Source of the DNA: Actinomycetota bacterium
GTDB taxonomy: Bacteria; Actinomycetota; Actinomycetes; Actinomycetales; Microbacteriaceae
Assembly: GCA_005777405.1 (NCBI GenBank)
Contig: SXMH01000007.1
Location: forward strand, 1 to 47,761
Direction of reading: 5' to 3'
Length of the DNA stretch: 47,761 bases
Shown: one piece after another, positions 46,754 through 47,761 of the stretch
How the letters are laid out: each line of letters starts with the position of its first letter
Numbering within the stretch: the stretch's first letter is position 1
Translations under genes and position numbers: made by a program
The notes under the pieces: model-generated
Database searches by the model: none
The model's input: the letters and a program-made list of their open reading frames with translations, nothing else
What the model was told of the DNA's origin: nothing

Positions 46754-47761
46754 ATGTGCGGCATCGTCGGTCTCGTCTCGTCGAGCCCGGTCAATCAGCA
46801 GGTCTACGACGCGCTCGCGCTGCTGCAGCATCGCGGCCAAGATTCCACGGGCATCGCCACGGCCGAAGGTCGCGTGTTGCACATCGTCAAGGCCAAGGGC
46901 CAGGTGCGTGAGGCCTATCGCACGCGTGACATGCGCAGCCTGCTCGGCACTCTCGGGCTGGGCCACGTTCGCTACGCCACGCGCGGGTCGGCGTCGAGCG
47001 AAGAAGAGGCGCAGCCCTTCTACGTCAACGCTCCCTACGGCATCATCCTCGTGCACAACGGCAACCTCACGAACACCCGCGAACTCACGCGCGAGCTGCA
47101 TGAGGTCGACCGCCGGCACCTCAACACCAACAGCGACACCGAGTTGCTCGTCAACGTGCTCGCCCACGAGCTGCAGACCCAGGTGCGCGGCGACGACCTC
47201 GACCCCGACCAGCTCTTCGCCGCGATCAGCCGCCTGCACGAGCGCGTCGAAGGGTCGTACGCGGCGATCGCGCTCATCGCGGGCCACGGACTGCTGGCCT
47301 TCCGCGACCCTTACGGCATTCGGCCGCTCATTCTGGGCCGCCGCACCACGGGCCTCACCGGTGACGAGTGGGTCGTCGCGAGCGAGTCGCTCGTGCTCGA
47401 AGCGGGCGGCTACGAGACGGTGCGCGACATCGCGCCCGGCGAGGCAGTGTTCATCTCGGCCTCGGGCGAGATGGTCGCACGGCAGTGTGCCGCCAACCCG
47501 CGGCTCATCCCGTGCTCGTTCGAGTACGTCTATCTCGCGCGCCCTGACTCGATCATGAACGGCATCTCCGTCTACGAAGCGCGCCTGCGCCTCGGCGATC
47601 GCCTCGCTGACACGATCGCGCAGTACACCCCCAAAGGCGACATCGACGTCGTCATGCCGATTCCCGACTCGTCGCGCCCTGCGGCCATGCAAGTGGCACA
47701 GAAACTCGGCATCGAGTACCGCGAAGGCTTCTACAAGAACCGCTACGTCGGCCGCACCTTC
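46754..47761 (+). CDS. purF: Amidophosphoribosyltransferase (C-terminus off the window)
   Basis: 336 codons are present before the right edge. The frame starts MCGIVGLVSS, with the N-terminal nucleophile Cys2 of the Ntn glutaminase domain, followed by LLQHRGQDSTGIAT, GHVRYATRG and LVHNGNLTN. The phosphoribosyltransferase domain begins after about 250, with the PRPP-binding VVMPIPDSSRPAA at about 297-309. It makes phosphoribosylamine from PRPP and glutamine, the committed step of purine synthesis. Roughly 150 residues are missing. Confidence 0.97.
   Translation, partial: MCGIVGLVSSSPVNQQVYDALALLQHRGQDSTGIATAEGRVLHIVKAKGQVREAYRTRDMRSLLGTLGLGHVRYATRGSASSEEEAQPFYVNAPYGIILVHNGNLTNTRELTRELHEVDRRHLNTNSDTELLVNVLAHELQTQVRGDDLDPDQLFAAISRLHERVEGSYAAIALIAGHGLLAFRDPYGIRPLILGRRTTGLTGDEWVVASESLVLEAGGYETVRDIAPGEAVFISASGEMVARQCAANPRLIPCSFEYVYLARPDSIMNGISVYEARLRLGDRLADTIAQYTPKGDIDVVMPIPDSSRPAAMQVAQKLGIEYREGFYKNRYVGRTF

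Noticed and set aside
46682-47692. Leftward N-terminal extension of purM to 47692
   Set aside because: The extension lies opposite purF and would more than double PurM length; the family N-terminus begins at ATG 46681.

Overview
The window is about 48 kb of high-GC DNA (roughly two-thirds G+C by eye) with dense, short-spaced genes, frequent GTG starts and ATGA/GTGA stop-start overlaps. Gene content (DUF3073, a TipAL-like MerR, MocR/YczE, paired Fluc channels, several sugar ABC importers without their own ATPase) fits an actinobacterium, most likely a member of the Microbacteriaceae. I cannot name a genus from sequence alone. No tRNA, rRNA, CRISPR array, phage or transposase gene was seen.

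Layout. 1-14.5 kb is mostly housekeeping, transport and regulation: a DEAD-box RNA helicase cut by the left edge, with an unusually long Arg/Asp-rich repeat tail at its N-terminus; a GNAT acetyltransferase; a NaChBac-like voltage-gated cation channel; an RND-type efflux permease; a divergent MocR regulator/YczE pair; a TipAL-like MerR regulator; a DUF4097-PadR operon; an ArsR-SRPBCC operon; and tandem CrcB/Fluc fluoride channels. 14.5-15.6 kb holds one lower-GC hypothetical gene that looks acquired.

15.6-35.6 kb is the centre of interest: a large glycan and sugar-acid utilisation locus in four transcription units. A leftward glycosidase operon encodes GH36 alpha-galactosidase, GH38 alpha-mannosidase, GH2 beta-galactosidase and an uncharacterised beta-propeller protein. 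A divergent pair encodes a Gfo/Idh/MocA oxidoreductase and a ThuA-like protein. A leftward ABC importer (binding protein and two permeases) is divergent from a rightward operon encoding an enolase-superfamily dehydratase, a FadR/FCD-type GntR repressor, an aldose-epimerase-like protein, an SDR dehydrogenase and an SMP-30-type lactonase. The 11-bp core GTATGATGTAA, present three times and only in the two divergent promoter regions of this locus, suggests that the GntR protein controls all four units. The enzymes suggest import of galactose- and mannose-containing oligosaccharides, intracellular trimming, and oxidation of a released sugar through lactone and aldonate to a 2-keto-3-deoxy acid. 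The final kinase and aldolase are not in the window.

35.6-42 kb is a second sugar locus: a LacI regulator followed by a three-gene ABC importer, divergent from an amylo-1,6-glucosidase-like enzyme, with a perfect 14-bp LacI-type palindrome between them. 42-47.8 kb contains small membrane proteins, an FAD-dependent oxidoreductase, DUF3073, a TetR/VOC divergent pair, a small hypothetical protein, and purM divergent from purF, which is cut by the right edge.

Start codons were refined by eye from Shine-Dalgarno spacing and family N-termini. All functional names rest on motif recognition without database searches.
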